A stretch of 52,392 nt of DNA, taken from the NCBI RefSeq assembly GCF_013166655.1, contig NZ_JABKCA010000034.1, forward strand, positions 1 to 52,392, read 5' to 3'. How positions within the stretch are numbered: the stretch's first letter is position 1; every line of letters starts with the position of its first letter. This DNA is from Lentimicrobium sp. L6. Its GTDB lineage: Bacteria; Bacteroidota; Bacteroidia; Bacteroidales; UBA12170. Under the pieces are notes generated by a model. The model saw nothing but the letters and a program-made list of their open reading frames with translations. It was not told the DNA's origin and ran no database searches. Positions 41,097 through 51,443 of the stretch are shown in pieces. The position numbers and the translations under genes were made by a program.

Positions 41097-42920
41097 ATGA
41101 GACTAAACACTATCGATATTGCTATTATTCTGATGTACTTATTGAGTACCATCCTCATCGGATTATACCTGAGGAAAAGTGCACAGAAGAATAAAGAATC
41201 CTATTTGCTGGGAGGAAATAAATTACCTTGGTATATGCTCGGGCTGTCAAATGCTTCGGGCATGTTTGATATTTCCGGAACTATGTGGATTGTGACCATA
41301 GGTTTTGTTTATGGATTAAAGAGTATCTGGATTCCTTGGTTATGGCCTGTTTTTAATCAGGTGTTTATGATGGTATTCCTATCTATCTGGCTCAGGCGAT
41401 CCAATGCCACCACTGGAGCAGAATGGATTTCCACTCGATTTGGAAACAAAAGAGGAGGGAAATTATCTCACACCATCGTCATCGTTTTTGCCTTGATTAG
41501 CTGTTTAGGATTTTTAGCTTATGGTTTTATAGGATTAGGGAAATTCGTCCAGATTTTCATTCCATGGGACATCATCGCTCCTTTCATTCCTTTTGAAGTA
41601 GCTGCTGAATATGTACCTCATATCTACGGAATTATATTTACTGCTTTTGCTGTTTTCTATACCATTTTAGGTGGTATGACTAGCATAGTATGGACAGATG
41701 TAATTCAATATGTGATTATGACTGTATCTGCATTGGTCATAGGAATTATTGCCATGAATGCATTAAGCTCTCACGATTTAATCGTTCCCGAAGGCTGGAT
41801 GAGTCCATCGTTTGGATGGAAATTAGATTTGGATTGGTCCAATATCATAACAGGGGTGAATGAAAAAATACAATCCGATGGATATTCCCTATTCAGCATC
41901 TTCTTTATGATGATGGTATTTAAAGGGATATTAGTGAGTATTGCTGGCCCAGCACCAAATTATGACATGCAAAAGGTATTGAGCACCAAGAGTCCACAAG
42001 AAGCTGCAAAAATGAGTGGATTTGTTTCTGTGGTATTAATGCCAGTTCGTTATTTTATGATTACTGGATTTGTGGTTCTGGCCATCCTCTTCTACGACCA
42101 ATTGGATTTAATGGTGGGGGGAAGATTAGATTTCGAACAAATCCTTCCATCAGCCATTAACGAATTTGTTCCTGTTGGATTTACTGGAATTCTATTGGCT
42201 GGATTATTAGCTGCTTTTATGTCCACGTTTGCTGGCACCTTAAATGCTGCCCAAGCCTATATTGTCAACGATATCTATCTGAAATATGTAAACCCAAAAG
42301 CCAATAATCAAACCATCAAAAGAACCAATTATATAACGGGAATTACAGTGGTGATTGTGAGTATTGTCTTTGGAATTTATGCTCTCGATGTGAATGCCAT
42401 CTTGCAATGGATAGTTTCTGCATTATTTGGAGGATATGTCGCTTCAAATATTTTGAAATGGTATTGGTGGCGCTTCAATGGAAATGGATTCTTTTGGGGT
42501 ATGGTAGCCGGAATCGTTCCAGCATTAATATTCCCTTATATTTTCGAAACACTCGACTTATATTATTTCCCATTCATCCTGCTAATTTCAATAGCTGGTT
42601 GTATTATTGGAACCTTTACAGCTCCACCAACAGAAGAAGAAACACTAAAGAATTTCTATAAAACAGTAAGACCTTGGGGATTTTGGAAACCCATTCACGA
42701 TAAAGTAATAGCAGAAGACCCAAATTTTAAAAGAAACAAAGATTTCAAAAGAGATATGTTCAATATCTTGCTTGGAGTTATCACTCAAACTGCCTTGGTA
42801 GCGCTGCCCATGTATATTGTATTAAAACAAACTTGGCCTATCGTCATCCTCAGCATCATCACGCTAATTGGTGGATTTATTATGAAGAGAACCTGGTGGG
42901 ATCATTTAAAGAATGCTTAA
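41097..42920 (+). CDS. SSS-family sodium:solute symporter, probable mannobiose importer
   Basis: A 607-residue inner-membrane symporter with about 13 to 14 transmembrane segments of the SSS/SGLT fold (YLLGGNKLPWYMLGLSNASGMFDISGTMW; LLAGLLAAFMSTFAGTLNAAQAYIVNDIY). ATG 41097 (MRLNTIDIA) gives the usual short N-terminus; the frame extends upstream to a TTG inside the candidate promoter box. Its position at the head of a mannosylglucose phosphorylase and epimerase operon matches the transporter of the Bacteroides fragilis mannan cluster, so beta-mannobiose or a similar sugar is the likely cargo. Confidence 0.92.
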   Translation: MRLNTIDIAIILMYLLSTILIGLYLRKSAQKNKESYLLGGNKLPWYMLGLSNASGMFDISGTMWIVTIGFVYGLKSIWIPWLWPVFNQVFMMVFLSIWLRRSNATTGAEWISTRFGNKRGGKLSHTIVIVFALISCLGFLAYGFIGLGKFVQIFIPWDIIAPFIPFEVAAEYVPHIYGIIFTAFAVFYTILGGMTSIVWTDVIQYVIMTVSALVIGIIAMNALSSHDLIVPEGWMSPSFGWKLDLDWSNIITGVNEKIQSDGYSLFSIFFMMMVFKGILVSIAGPAPNYDMQKVLSTKSPQEAAKMSGFVSVVLMPVRYFMITGFVVLAILFYDQLDLMVGGRLDFEQILPSAINEFVPVGFTGILLAGLLAAFMSTFAGTLNAAQAYIVNDIYLKYVNPKANNQTIKRTNYITGITVVIVSIVFGIYALDVNAILQWIVSALFGGYVASNILKWYWWRFNGNGFFWGMVAGIVPALIFPYIFETLDLYYFPFILLISIAGCIIGTFTAPPTEEETLKNFYKTVRPWGFWKPIHDKVIAEDPNFKRNKDFKRDMFNILLGVITQTALVALPMYIVLKQTWPIVILSIITLIGGFIMKRTWWDHLKNA

Positions 42921-42936
42921 TTAAAAAATATTAAAT

Positions 42937-44115
42937 ATGACAACAAACGCTAAATTTACCCAGCGATTAAATAAAATCACAAAGGAATATACCGACCTTA
43001 TTTCAAAGGAAAACGAAAAATTGGAGGAGGGCTATAATGGAATCTATCACCGTTATAAAAACCCTATTCTAACAGCTAAGCATACACCAGTATTTTGGCG
43101 CTACGACTTAAATCCGGAAAGCAATCCATATTTAATGGAGCGCTTTAGTATCAATGCCGTTTTTAATGCTGGAGCCATTAAGTTCAATGGAAAGTATTGT
43201 TTAGTAGCACGAGTGGAAGGAGCAGATAGAAAATCATTCTTTGCCGTAGCAGAAAGTGAAGATGGAATCAATAATTTCAAATTCTGGGATGAGCCAATCA
43301 CGCTACCAGAAACAGAAATTCCTGATACCAATGTATATGATATGAGGTTGATAGCCCATGAGGATGGATGGATTTACGGCTTATTTTGTACCGAAAGAAA
43401 AGACCCCAATGCACCAAAAGGAGATACTTCTTCTGCTGTGGCCAATTGCGGAATCGCAAGGACAAAAGACTTAAAATTATGGGAGCGCCTACCCGATTTA
43501 ATCACCTATTCTGGTCAGCAAAGAAATGTGGTTTTACATCCTGAATTCATCAATGCGAAATATGCACTCTATACGCGTCCACAAGATGGCTTTATTGATA
43601 CCGGCTCAGGTGGAGGAATTGGTTTTGGATACACCGATGATATGTGTAAGGCAGAAATCAAATCTGAAACCATCATCGATGATAAGGTTTACCATACCAT
43701 TAAAGAAGTGAAAAATGGACAAGGCCCTGTTCCAATAAAAACAGATAAAGGTTGGATACATCTGGCACATGGCGTGAGGAATACTGCCGCTGGATTACGT
43801 TATGTTTTATATGTGTTTATGACCGATTTAGAGCAACCAGAAAAGCTGATTCACAAACCTGCAGGCCATTTTATTGCTCCCGATGGTGAAGAAAGAGTGG
43901 GCGATGTGAGCAATGTGATTTTCGCCAATGGTTGGATAGCTGATGAAGATGGAAAAGTATTTATCTATTATGCCTCCTCCGACACACGTATGCATGTGGC
44001 CACCACAACTGTAGGCCAATTATTAGACTATTGCATAAATACACCAGAGGATGGTTTACGAAGTGCTACTTCTGTTGAAACATTGAAAAACATCATTAGG
44101 AATAATAAGAAATAA
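42937..44115 (+). CDS. 4-O-beta-D-mannosyl-D-glucose phosphorylase (GH130)
   Basis: A 392-residue cytoplasmic GH130 enzyme of the subfamily with long N-terminal helices (about 1-35). The catalytic Asp is D135 in NVYDMRL, and [20 protein letters not shown] lines the phosphate/sugar site. It cleaves Man-beta-1,4-Glc with phosphate to mannose 1-phosphate and glucose. It is 16 bp after the symporter gene and 15 bp before the epimerase that makes its substrate from mannobiose, exactly the known pathway order of partners. Confidence 0.93.
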   Translation: MTTNAKFTQRLNKITKEYTDLISKENEKLEEGYNGIYHRYKNPILTAKHTPVFWRYDLNPESNPYLMERFSINAVFNAGAIKFNGKYCLVARVEGADRKSFFAVAESEDGINNFKFWDEPITLPETEIPDTNVYDMRLIAHEDGWIYGLFCTERKDPNAPKGDTSSAVANCGIARTKDLKLWERLPDLITYSGQQRNVVLHPEFINAKYALYTRPQDGFIDTGSGGGIGFGYTDDMCKAEIKSETIIDDKVYHTIKEVKNGQGPVPIKTDKGWIHLAHGVRNTAAGLRYVLYVFMTDLEQPEKLIHKPAGHFIAPDGEERVGDVSNVIFANGWIADEDGKVFIYYASSDTRMHVATTTVGQLLDYCINTPEDGLRSATSVETLKNIIRNNKK

Positions 44116-44130
44116 AGAGCTCCGATAGAG

Positions 44131-45321
44131 ATGAACTTAAAAATAGAACTTGAGCAGGAATTGGTGAATCATTTACTTCCTTTTTGGCTAAACAAAACCA
44201 AAGATGAAATAAACGGAGGATTCATGGGTCAGATAAACTACCTGAATGAAATCAACACCAATGCCCCAAAGGCTGCCATCCTCAATTTTCGCATTCTTTG
44301 GACCTTTTCTGCGGCCTATAATTTCAAACCAAATCCGGAATATCTTAGATCTGCTGAACAGAGTTTTCTCTACATCAAAGAGCATTTTATAGACCATGAA
44401 TATGGTGGTACTTTTTGGCTTCTCGATAAAGATGGAGAATCAATAAATGATAGAAAGCAAGCCTATGCACTTTCCTTCGCCATGTATGGATTAAGTGAAT
44501 ATTATAAAGCATCAGGAGATGAAATGGCAAAAGATTTAGCAGTCCAACTCTTTCATGATATCGAAAATCATTTTTACGATACCGAAAACCAAGGTTATAT
44601 AGAAGCCTTAGCAAGAAACTGGGACCCTTTAGAAGATATGCGATTGAGTGACAAGGATATGAACGCTCCTTTTACCATGAATACGCATTTACATATTCTT
44701 GAAGCCTATACCAATCTATACAGGATTTGGCCAAACTCAGACTTAGCCAAGGCTTTAAACAACCTCCTCTTCATTCATAGAGATAGAATTATGGATGACA
44801 AAACTCATCATCTTGAACTGTTCTTTAATAGAAAATGGGAATCTCAAAACCAGGTGATTTCTTATGGACATGATATTGAAGCAGCTTGGTTGATGTTAGA
44901 AGCAACAAAAGCCTTAAATGATACAGAAATCATTAAAGAATTTGAAACCATCCTCATCAAAATATCCAAAGTGACCATGGAAAAAGGAATTCACGAAGAT
45001 GGTTCCATTTTATACGAAGGAAATCCAAGTGGGGTGATGGATACAGATCGTCATTGGTGGCCACAATTTGAAGCCATGGTTGGCTTTATGAATGCTTATG
45101 AAATCACTAAAGATGAAGCGTATTTAAAGGTGGTAAAGGGTTTATGGCAATTCACCAAATCCCATTTAAAGCATGAAAGTGGAGAATGGTGGTGGAGAGT
45201 GAATGAGGAGTACTTACCAAATGTATCGGACGATTTAGTGGGTCCTTGGAAGGGTCCATATCATAATTCTAGAGGAATGATGGAAGTCATCAGGATACTA
45301 AGCGCTACTCATACAAACTAA
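44131..45321 (+). CDS. Cellobiose 2-epimerase (AGE superfamily)
   Basis: A 396-residue cytoplasmic (alpha/alpha)6-barrel epimerase that converts mannobiose to mannosylglucose (and cellobiose to glucosylmannose). Family motifs and candidate catalytic His residues are in MNTHLHILEAYTNLY, ISYGHDIEAAWLM and GPYHNSRGMMEV; DRHWWPQFEAMVGF lines the pocket. It immediately follows the phosphorylase gene and feeds it. Confidence 0.94.
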   Translation: MNLKIELEQELVNHLLPFWLNKTKDEINGGFMGQINYLNEINTNAPKAAILNFRILWTFSAAYNFKPNPEYLRSAEQSFLYIKEHFIDHEYGGTFWLLDKDGESINDRKQAYALSFAMYGLSEYYKASGDEMAKDLAVQLFHDIENHFYDTENQGYIEALARNWDPLEDMRLSDKDMNAPFTMNTHLHILEAYTNLYRIWPNSDLAKALNNLLFIHRDRIMDDKTHHLELFFNRKWESQNQVISYGHDIEAAWLMLEATKALNDTEIIKEFETILIKISKVTMEKGIHEDGSILYEGNPSGVMDTDRHWWPQFEAMVGFMNAYEITKDEAYLKVVKGLWQFTKSHLKHESGEWWWRVNEEYLPNVSDDLVGPWKGPYHNSRGMMEVIRILSATHTN

Positions 45322-45325
45322 TACT

Positions 45326-46501
45326 ATGACAACAATTTCGAACAAACTTATTTTTGCAAAACCAAGCTTTATACTCTTTGTTGTACTGACGGCTTTTCTT
45401 TCATCATGTCAATTTGAGGAGATTAAAAATCAAGAATCTTCTACCTATAGTATTTTGCCAGTCAATAAAAATGCTACACAAGAAACTAAAGCCTTATACC
45501 ATCAACTCAATATGCTATCTAAAGATTATGTTCTAGTTGGGCATCAAGATGATTTGGCTTATGGAGTTAATTGGTGGGACGAGCAAGGCCGCTCCGATGT
45601 CAAAGATATAACAGGTTCTTATCCTGCCATTGTGGGCTGGGATATTGGAGGAATTGGTAGAGGATGGCCCATGAACTTGGACTCTATTCCTTTTGATAAA
45701 ATGCGAAATTATATTCAACAAGCTTATGAACATGGCTCTATAAATACCATCAGCTGGCATACTTACAACCCTGTTACAGATGATGGCTCTTGGACCGACA
45801 AAACCATTGCCAATCCTACTCTAAGTCAGATTTTACCAGGTGGAGAATTTCATAATAATTATGTGGAAATGCTAGATTTAGCCGCCGATTTCATTCAAAG
45901 TTTAAAATCTAAAGATGGAAATTTAATCCCTATCCTATTTCGTCCATTCCACGAGAATAATGGCAGCTGGTTTTGGTGGGGAGAAATTCATTGTAGTCCT
46001 GAGCAATACAAAGAACTATATCAATTTACCATGAAATATCTTATTGAAACCAGAAAGCTCAATAATTTACTTTTTGTATATTCACCCGATAGAGCTTTTA
46101 CAAACGAGAAGGAATACCTCGACCGTTATCCGGGTGACGATTTTGTGGATGTGATTGGATATGACGATTATTATTCTTTTAAAATTGGAGATACATTGGG
46201 TCTTCTTCAACGCCTAGAAGTCATTAGTGATTTTGCAGAAAAGAGAAATAAAATAGCAGCATTTACTGAAACAGGAATTGAAGGTTTAAAAGGTGATAAA
46301 ATATTTACTGAGGTGTTTTTGCCCATACTTCAGCACAACGAAAAGACCAAGAAAATGGCTTATATCATGTTTTGGAGAAATGCCAATACACATCATTTTT
46401 ATGTGCCTTATTTGGGTCAAGAAGAGGCAGAAGATTTTAAAGCTTTTAGAAACCACGAAAGCATATTATTTGGTGATGATTTACCCAAAATGTATCAATA
46501 A
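45326..46501 (+). CDS. GH26 endo-beta-1,4-mannanase lipoprotein
   Basis: A 391-residue lipoprotein (lipobox FLSSC, C28) with a GH26 TIM barrel. Acid/base is E210 in RPFHENNGSWFWWG and the nucleophile is E315 in AFTETGIEG; the start LVGHQDDLAYG is typical of Bacteroidota mannobiose-producing GH26 enzymes. It starts 4 bp after the epimerase stop. It probably acts at the outer membrane or in the periplasm to release mannobiose for the SSS symporter. Confidence 0.93.
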   Translation: MTTISNKLIFAKPSFILFVVLTAFLSSCQFEEIKNQESSTYSILPVNKNATQETKALYHQLNMLSKDYVLVGHQDDLAYGVNWWDEQGRSDVKDITGSYPAIVGWDIGGIGRGWPMNLDSIPFDKMRNYIQQAYEHGSINTISWHTYNPVTDDGSWTDKTIANPTLSQILPGGEFHNNYVEMLDLAADFIQSLKSKDGNLIPILFRPFHENNGSWFWWGEIHCSPEQYKELYQFTMKYLIETRKLNNLLFVYSPDRAFTNEKEYLDRYPGDDFVDVIGYDDYYSFKIGDTLGLLQRLEVISDFAEKRNKIAAFTETGIEGLKGDKIFTEVFLPILQHNEKTKKMAYIMFWRNANTHHFYVPYLGQEEAEDFKAFRNHESILFGDDLPKMYQ

Positions 46502-46509
46502 AAAAATTA

Positions 46510-48285
46510 ATGGAGATTAGGAAACCACATATTATCACATTTATTTTATTCTTAGGAATCCTATTCCTCCTATCTTCTTGTCGAACCAAAAACGAGAAAC
46601 CCAATATTCTACTTATTCTTACCGATGACCAAGGCTATGGCGATTTATCCATGAATGGAAATCCATATCTAGAAACTCCAAATCTAGACCAATTGGCTAG
46701 CGAAGGTGCTCATTTTACCAATTTCTATGTCAGCCCAGTATGTGCTCCAACCAGAGCCAGTTTACTCACCGGAAGATATCATCAAAGAACAGGAGTTTCA
46801 GGTGTGACTAGAGGTAGAGAAAACATGAAGCTCGATGAAAAAACCATGGCCGATTATCTAAAAGCTGAAGGTTATCAAACGGCTTGCTTTGGGAAATGGC
46901 ATAATGGAGCTCACTATCCTTATCACCCGAATGGCAGAGGATTCGATGAGTTTTATGGCTTTACTGCTGGCCATCTCTCAAACTATTATCAACCTGTTTT
47001 AGAACATAATGGCGAAGAGGTCATTCCTGAAGGATATATCACAGATATCTTAAGTGAGAAAGCCATTGATTTTATCAGGAAATCGGACGAGGAAAATGCC
47101 CCCTTCTTTTGCTATTTGGCTTATAACACTCCCCATACTCCTGTTCAAGTGGACGATAAATACTATGACAAATACAAAGCCATGGGACTTCCGGATTTCG
47201 ATGCTGGAATTTATGGTATGATGGAGAATATTGATGATAACGTAGCTTTGGTATTAAATGAAATTGAAGAACTAAATATAAAGAATCATACCATCGTCAT
47301 TTTTTTATCGGATAATGGGCCTTTAAATTTTCGCTATAATGCTGGGTTTAAAGGTAGAAAAGGCTCAGTGGATGAAGGAGGAATGAGAGTTCCATGCTTT
47401 ATCCGCTGGCCTAGCTATATCCAAGCCAAAACTCAAATTACTCAAGTTTCTGCTCACATCGACCTTTTACCTACTTTACTCGAAATGATCAATAGTCAGA
47501 CTCCTCAAAAAAATAGAATGGATGGAAAAAGTTTAGTCCCACAAATGCTGAGGAATGCAGGAAATGAAGACCGTTTACTGTTTCAAGAATGGTCGGGAAA
47601 AAGAAGTGTAAGAAGTCAAGATTATTTAATGGTTGACCAAGAATTATTTCATCTACAATCGGATAGTTGTCAGAAAACCAATATTGCTCTTTTACATCCT
47701 GAGCTCATGAAAGAATACCAATCGAAATGGCAAGAATGGTATCAGGAAGTCAACAATAAAGAAAATGAAACAGCAGCCATTCCGGTGGGTCATCGGAAGT
47801 TTCCAAAAACCATTCTTCCGGCACACGAATCTGTTTTATTTCCTCCCTTCGAATTCAGGAAAGACAGAAAACTTACCGGAATCGCCTATCATGCAAAATA
47901 TGGTTGGGCACATGATTGGATTGACTTCTGGACTAAAACAGAGGCCTATGCAGAGTGGAATATAGATATTTTAGAGGAGGGCAATTATCAAGTTACACTT
48001 AGTTATAATTGTAAGCCAGAAAATACAGGAACTGTGCTCAATATTTCAGCCGGACAAGCACAATTAGTGACCGAGATTGACGAGCCTTTTGTTTCGGAGG
48101 TACATGCTAGTTTCGACCGAATAGAAAGGGCACAAGAAGCACCCACAAAAACCTGGGCCAAGCATCAAGCTGGAATCATTCATTTGGATAAAGGAAAATC
48201 CACTTTTCAAGTGAAAACTCAAAACATGACAGGCCCAGAATCTATTGAACTAAAAGAAATACAAGTCACACAAATAGAGCAATAA
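46510..48285 (+). CDS. Sulfatase lipoprotein with C-terminal extra domain
   Basis: A 591-residue lipoprotein (lipobox LLSSC, C24) of the formylglycine-dependent sulfatase family. The modification motif is C78-A-P-T-R (VSPVCAPTRASLLTGR), with metal ligands D39-D40 (LTDDQGYGD) and SDNG near residue 265. After the alkaline-phosphatase-like domain (about 30-420) comes a beta-rich domain (about 440-591; WNIDILEEGNYQVTLSYNC). It is translationally close to GH26 (8 bp) and GH5 (1 bp) genes, so it should remove sulfate from a mannan-type or associated glycan. It depends on a formylglycine-generating enzyme, not seen in this window. Confidence 0.92.
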   Translation: MEIRKPHIITFILFLGILFLLSSCRTKNEKPNILLILTDDQGYGDLSMNGNPYLETPNLDQLASEGAHFTNFYVSPVCAPTRASLLTGRYHQRTGVSGVTRGRENMKLDEKTMADYLKAEGYQTACFGKWHNGAHYPYHPNGRGFDEFYGFTAGHLSNYYQPVLEHNGEEVIPEGYITDILSEKAIDFIRKSDEENAPFFCYLAYNTPHTPVQVDDKYYDKYKAMGLPDFDAGIYGMMENIDDNVALVLNEIEELNIKNHTIVIFLSDNGPLNFRYNAGFKGRKGSVDEGGMRVPCFIRWPSYIQAKTQITQVSAHIDLLPTLLEMINSQTPQKNRMDGKSLVPQMLRNAGNEDRLLFQEWSGKRSVRSQDYLMVDQELFHLQSDSCQKTNIALLHPELMKEYQSKWQEWYQEVNNKENETAAIPVGHRKFPKTILPAHESVLFPPFEFRKDRKLTGIAYHAKYGWAHDWIDFWTKTEAYAEWNIDILEEGNYQVTLSYNCKPENTGTVLNISAGQAQLVTEIDEPFVSEVHASFDRIERAQEAPTKTWAKHQAGIIHLDKGKSTFQVKTQNMTGPESIELKEIQVTQIEQ

Positions 48286-48286
48286 A

Positions 48287-49582
48287 ATGAAAAAACTCTT
48301 TTACTTATTCATACTACTTACTTTGATTTCTTGTCAAAACCAAGAAACACCAAATTCAAATTTTGTAGAAGTCAATGGCCTTGACTTTATTCTCAACCAA
48401 GAGCCCTATCATTTTTCTGGTGCCAATTATTGGTTTGGTATGAACCTCGGAGCAGAAAAATCAGGTGACCGAGCAAGACTCATAAGAGAACTCGACCAAA
48501 TGCAAAAGTTGGGTATCACCAACCTAAGAGTTTTGGCAGCCAGTGAAGCACATGAAGATGCCAAATACTGTGTGCATCCTGCCTTACAAACTGCTCCTGA
48601 CGTATTTAATGAGGATGTTTTTGGGGGATTAGATTTCCTATTGGCTGAAATGGCTAAACGAGATATGAAAGCGATTATGGTGTTGTCAAATTACTGGACC
48701 TGGAGTGGTGGTTTCCCTCAATTCTTAGAATGGACCGGAGCCGATTCTATTCCATATCCTCAAGAACCTCCCTATAGTTGGAGTGTTTTCACCAGCTATT
48801 CTTGTGAGTTTTATAAACATCAAAAAGCCCAAGAGCTTTATAAAAACACGGTAGAAGCCATTATCAACCGCAAGAATCACATCACCAATAAAATCTATAA
48901 AAACGACCCAACTATAATGACTTGGGAATTGGCCAATGAACCACGAGGATATGACTATCCAGCTGAATACCGACAATGGTTAGCCGATGCTGCTGCTTTT
49001 ATAAAAAGCCTCGATAAAAATCATTTAGTAGCAGCCGGAAATGAAGGAAGTACCAATAGCAAAAGTGCTGGAGTAGATGTGATTCTCGACAATCAAATTG
49101 ATGATATCGATTATATCACTTTACATGTTTGGCCACAAAACTGGAGTTGGTTCGACCCAAATCAAGCGGAAGAAAGCTTTCAACCAGCCATGGACTTAGC
49201 TAAGGAATATATAGAAACTCACGAAGCTGCAGCTATCAAACTCAACAAACCTATGGTATTAGAAGAATTCGGAATTGCCAGAGATGGAGGAGATTTTCAA
49301 GAGCATGCTTCCACTGTCTATCGCGATAAATTCTATCAATATTTCTATGAAGTGGTTTTAGAAAATATTAAATCTGACGGCCCTATCCAAGGCATTAATT
49401 TCTGGTCCTACACTGGGGAAGGGAGAGCTCCAAGACCAGGTGAATTTTGGAAAAAAGGCGATCCATTTATTGGTGACCCTCCTCATGAGTTGCAAGGTTG
49501 GTATTCGGTATATGATAAAGATGAATCTACCTTGAACATCCTTAGAAATTTCAATAAAGAACTACAAAACATCAAAAAATAA
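48287..49582 (+). CDS. GH5-family beta-mannanase-like lipoprotein
   Basis: A 431-residue lipoprotein (lipobox LISC, C16) with a GH5 TIM barrel. Acid/base is E218 (TWELANEPRG) and the nucleophile E327 (MVLEEFGIARDG). The sequence GANYWFGMNLG near the start and THVWPQNWSWF-like block (LHVWPQNWSWFDP) resemble the GH5_7 mannanase subfamily. It starts 1 bp after the sulfatase stop. It complements the GH26 enzyme in mannan depolymerisation. Confidence 0.9.
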   Translation: MKKLFYLFILLTLISCQNQETPNSNFVEVNGLDFILNQEPYHFSGANYWFGMNLGAEKSGDRARLIRELDQMQKLGITNLRVLAASEAHEDAKYCVHPALQTAPDVFNEDVFGGLDFLLAEMAKRDMKAIMVLSNYWTWSGGFPQFLEWTGADSIPYPQEPPYSWSVFTSYSCEFYKHQKAQELYKNTVEAIINRKNHITNKIYKNDPTIMTWELANEPRGYDYPAEYRQWLADAAAFIKSLDKNHLVAAGNEGSTNSKSAGVDVILDNQIDDIDYITLHVWPQNWSWFDPNQAEESFQPAMDLAKEYIETHEAAAIKLNKPMVLEEFGIARDGGDFQEHASTVYRDKFYQYFYEVVLENIKSDGPIQGINFWSYTGEGRAPRPGEFWKKGDPFIGDPPHELQGWYSVYDKDESTLNILRNFNKELQNIKK

Positions 49583-49588
49583 TAAATC

Positions 49589-51421
49589 ATGAAATCTAAA
49601 TCTTTAATTATAGTAGCTGTATTATTTCTGCTGCTTCCTAATCTTCATGCCCAAGGTTTTGAGCATTTCATCACCGCCAAAGGAAATAAATTTATGAACG
49701 GGAAAGAACAATTTCGCTTTATCTCTTTTAATATTCCTACCCTGAATTTTGTGGAGGATGAAATGGGTTTTAGGACTGTCTATCCTTATAAATTACCTAC
49801 AGAATATGAGATTAGAGATGTATTGGAGTCGGTAAAGCAAATGGGAGGTGAAGTAGTCAGAATTTATACTTTACCTGTGAAATATCCTAACTTTCCTGAC
49901 AGTGTAGCTACTCATATCACTGGTCCTGGAGAGTTTAATGAAGAGGCTTTTAAAGTAAATGATTTGATGCTGAAAATTGCCAATGAGCTAGAAATTCGTA
50001 TTATCTTTTCCCTGCTCAACAATTGGGATTGGATGGGAGGCGCACCTCAATACGCTGCATTTAGAGATAAGGAATGGGATGATTTTTGGACCGACCCACA
50101 ACTCATTGCGGACTTTAAAAAAACCATTGAGTTTACACTGAACAGAACCAACACCCTAACAGGACTTAAATACAAGGATGATAAAAGCATTATGTGCTGG
50201 GAAACTGGTAATGAACTAGTTTGTCCTCACGAATGGACCGCAGATATAGCAGCATATATCAAAAGCATAGACAATAACCATCTTCTTTTAGATGGATATC
50301 ACGCCATGGATGAGCGTTTTGTAAGAGAATCTTCCGTAGCTGACCCTAATATTGATTTGATTCATACCCATCATTATGCCCTAGACCCCGATGTCATTTA
50401 TGGTCATATTCAAAAGAACATAGAAATTATTGATGGCCGAAAGCCTTATATTTTGGGTGAATTTGGTTTTCAAAGCACTAGAGCTATGGACATTCTTATT
50501 GATAAGATTATAGCTACTGAGGAGATTTCTGGTGCATTAATTTGGGGATTGAGAGGACATAGAGAACAGGGTGGATTTTATTGGCATTCGGAGCCTCATG
50601 GACAAGGTATTTACAAAGCTTATCGTTGGCCTGGATTTAGCTCTGGAACGCTTTATGATGAGGCTAATTTCTTGGAAATGTATCGCAGTAAGATTTACAA
50701 AATGCGAAACATGGAAGTTCCAGAATTGGAAAAACCAAAGGCACCAGGATTACTACCTATTCAGGAGGTTTATAGCATCAGCTGGAAAGGTTCAACTGGA
50801 GCCAATGCCTATCATGTGGAAAGAGCTGAAACCCCATCAGGACCTTGGACTCGTATTGCTCATCATGTCTCAGATGCTCAACATGCTTACTTTCCTCTTT
50901 ATAATGATTTCTATGCTCAAATTGGCAAAACCTATTTTTATAGAATTATAGCTATTAATTCAACAGGCTCCTCTCCATCTTCTAATATTATTGGTCCAAT
51001 AACGGTGAAGGAAAATGCCATTGTGGATAATATGGAGAATATTGGCCAGCAATATTTCTCAAAAGACTTAGAGCTCACTACCGGAAATGACAGGAGATTC
51101 AAAGAAAACATAAATCGCTTTAAGGGAAAAGAAGGAAGTGAATTGATATACAGAACTGCAAAAGATTTTAAGGAATTTAGAATTTACAGTTTTGAAGAAA
51201 CCGATGATATAGGATTGAGTATATGGGTTTCAGAGAACGGAAAAGACTATAAAAAAGTGGATGCCAAGGTTAATGATTATCAAGAAAAAGAGAGTAAATA
51301 TGATTATTTACATCCGCTCTATTATCACGGAAATATAGAGGCTAAAGAAGACATCCATTATCTAAAAGTATTGTTTGAAGGTGAGGCTGAATTGGTGAGA
51401 GCTGAACTTATATTTAACTAG
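49589..51421 (+). CDS. Secreted GH5-like enzyme with FnIII and C-terminal beta domains
   Basis: A 610-residue exported protein: signal peptide (1-21, NLHAQ), divergent GH5-type TIM barrel (about 25-370), fibronectin-III-like domain (about 385-470; YHVERAETPSGPWTRIAHHV), and a C-terminal beta domain (about 475-610) that may be a carbohydrate-binding module. Catalytic candidates are the Glu of CWETGNELVC and of YILGEFGFQS. The canonical Asn-Glu-Pro is Asn-Glu-Leu. No lipobox and no T9SS domain. It follows the GH5 gene by 6 bp and ends the mannan operon. It could be an exo- or accessory mannosidase; exact activity is unknown. Confidence 0.82.
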   Translation: MKSKSLIIVAVLFLLLPNLHAQGFEHFITAKGNKFMNGKEQFRFISFNIPTLNFVEDEMGFRTVYPYKLPTEYEIRDVLESVKQMGGEVVRIYTLPVKYPNFPDSVATHITGPGEFNEEAFKVNDLMLKIANELEIRIIFSLLNNWDWMGGAPQYAAFRDKEWDDFWTDPQLIADFKKTIEFTLNRTNTLTGLKYKDDKSIMCWETGNELVCPHEWTADIAAYIKSIDNNHLLLDGYHAMDERFVRESSVADPNIDLIHTHHYALDPDVIYGHIQKNIEIIDGRKPYILGEFGFQSTRAMDILIDKIIATEEISGALIWGLRGHREQGGFYWHSEPHGQGIYKAYRWPGFSSGTLYDEANFLEMYRSKIYKMRNMEVPELEKPKAPGLLPIQEVYSISWKGSTGANAYHVERAETPSGPWTRIAHHVSDAQHAYFPLYNDFYAQIGKTYFYRIIAINSTGSSPSSNIIGPITVKENAIVDNMENIGQQYFSKDLELTTGNDRRFKENINRFKGKEGSELIYRTAKDFKEFRIYSFEETDDIGLSIWVSENGKDYKKVDAKVNDYQEKESKYDYLHPLYYHGNIEAKEDIHYLKVLFEGEAELVRAELIFN

Positions 51422-51443
51422 AGAAGTAACTTTTGTTTTTAGA

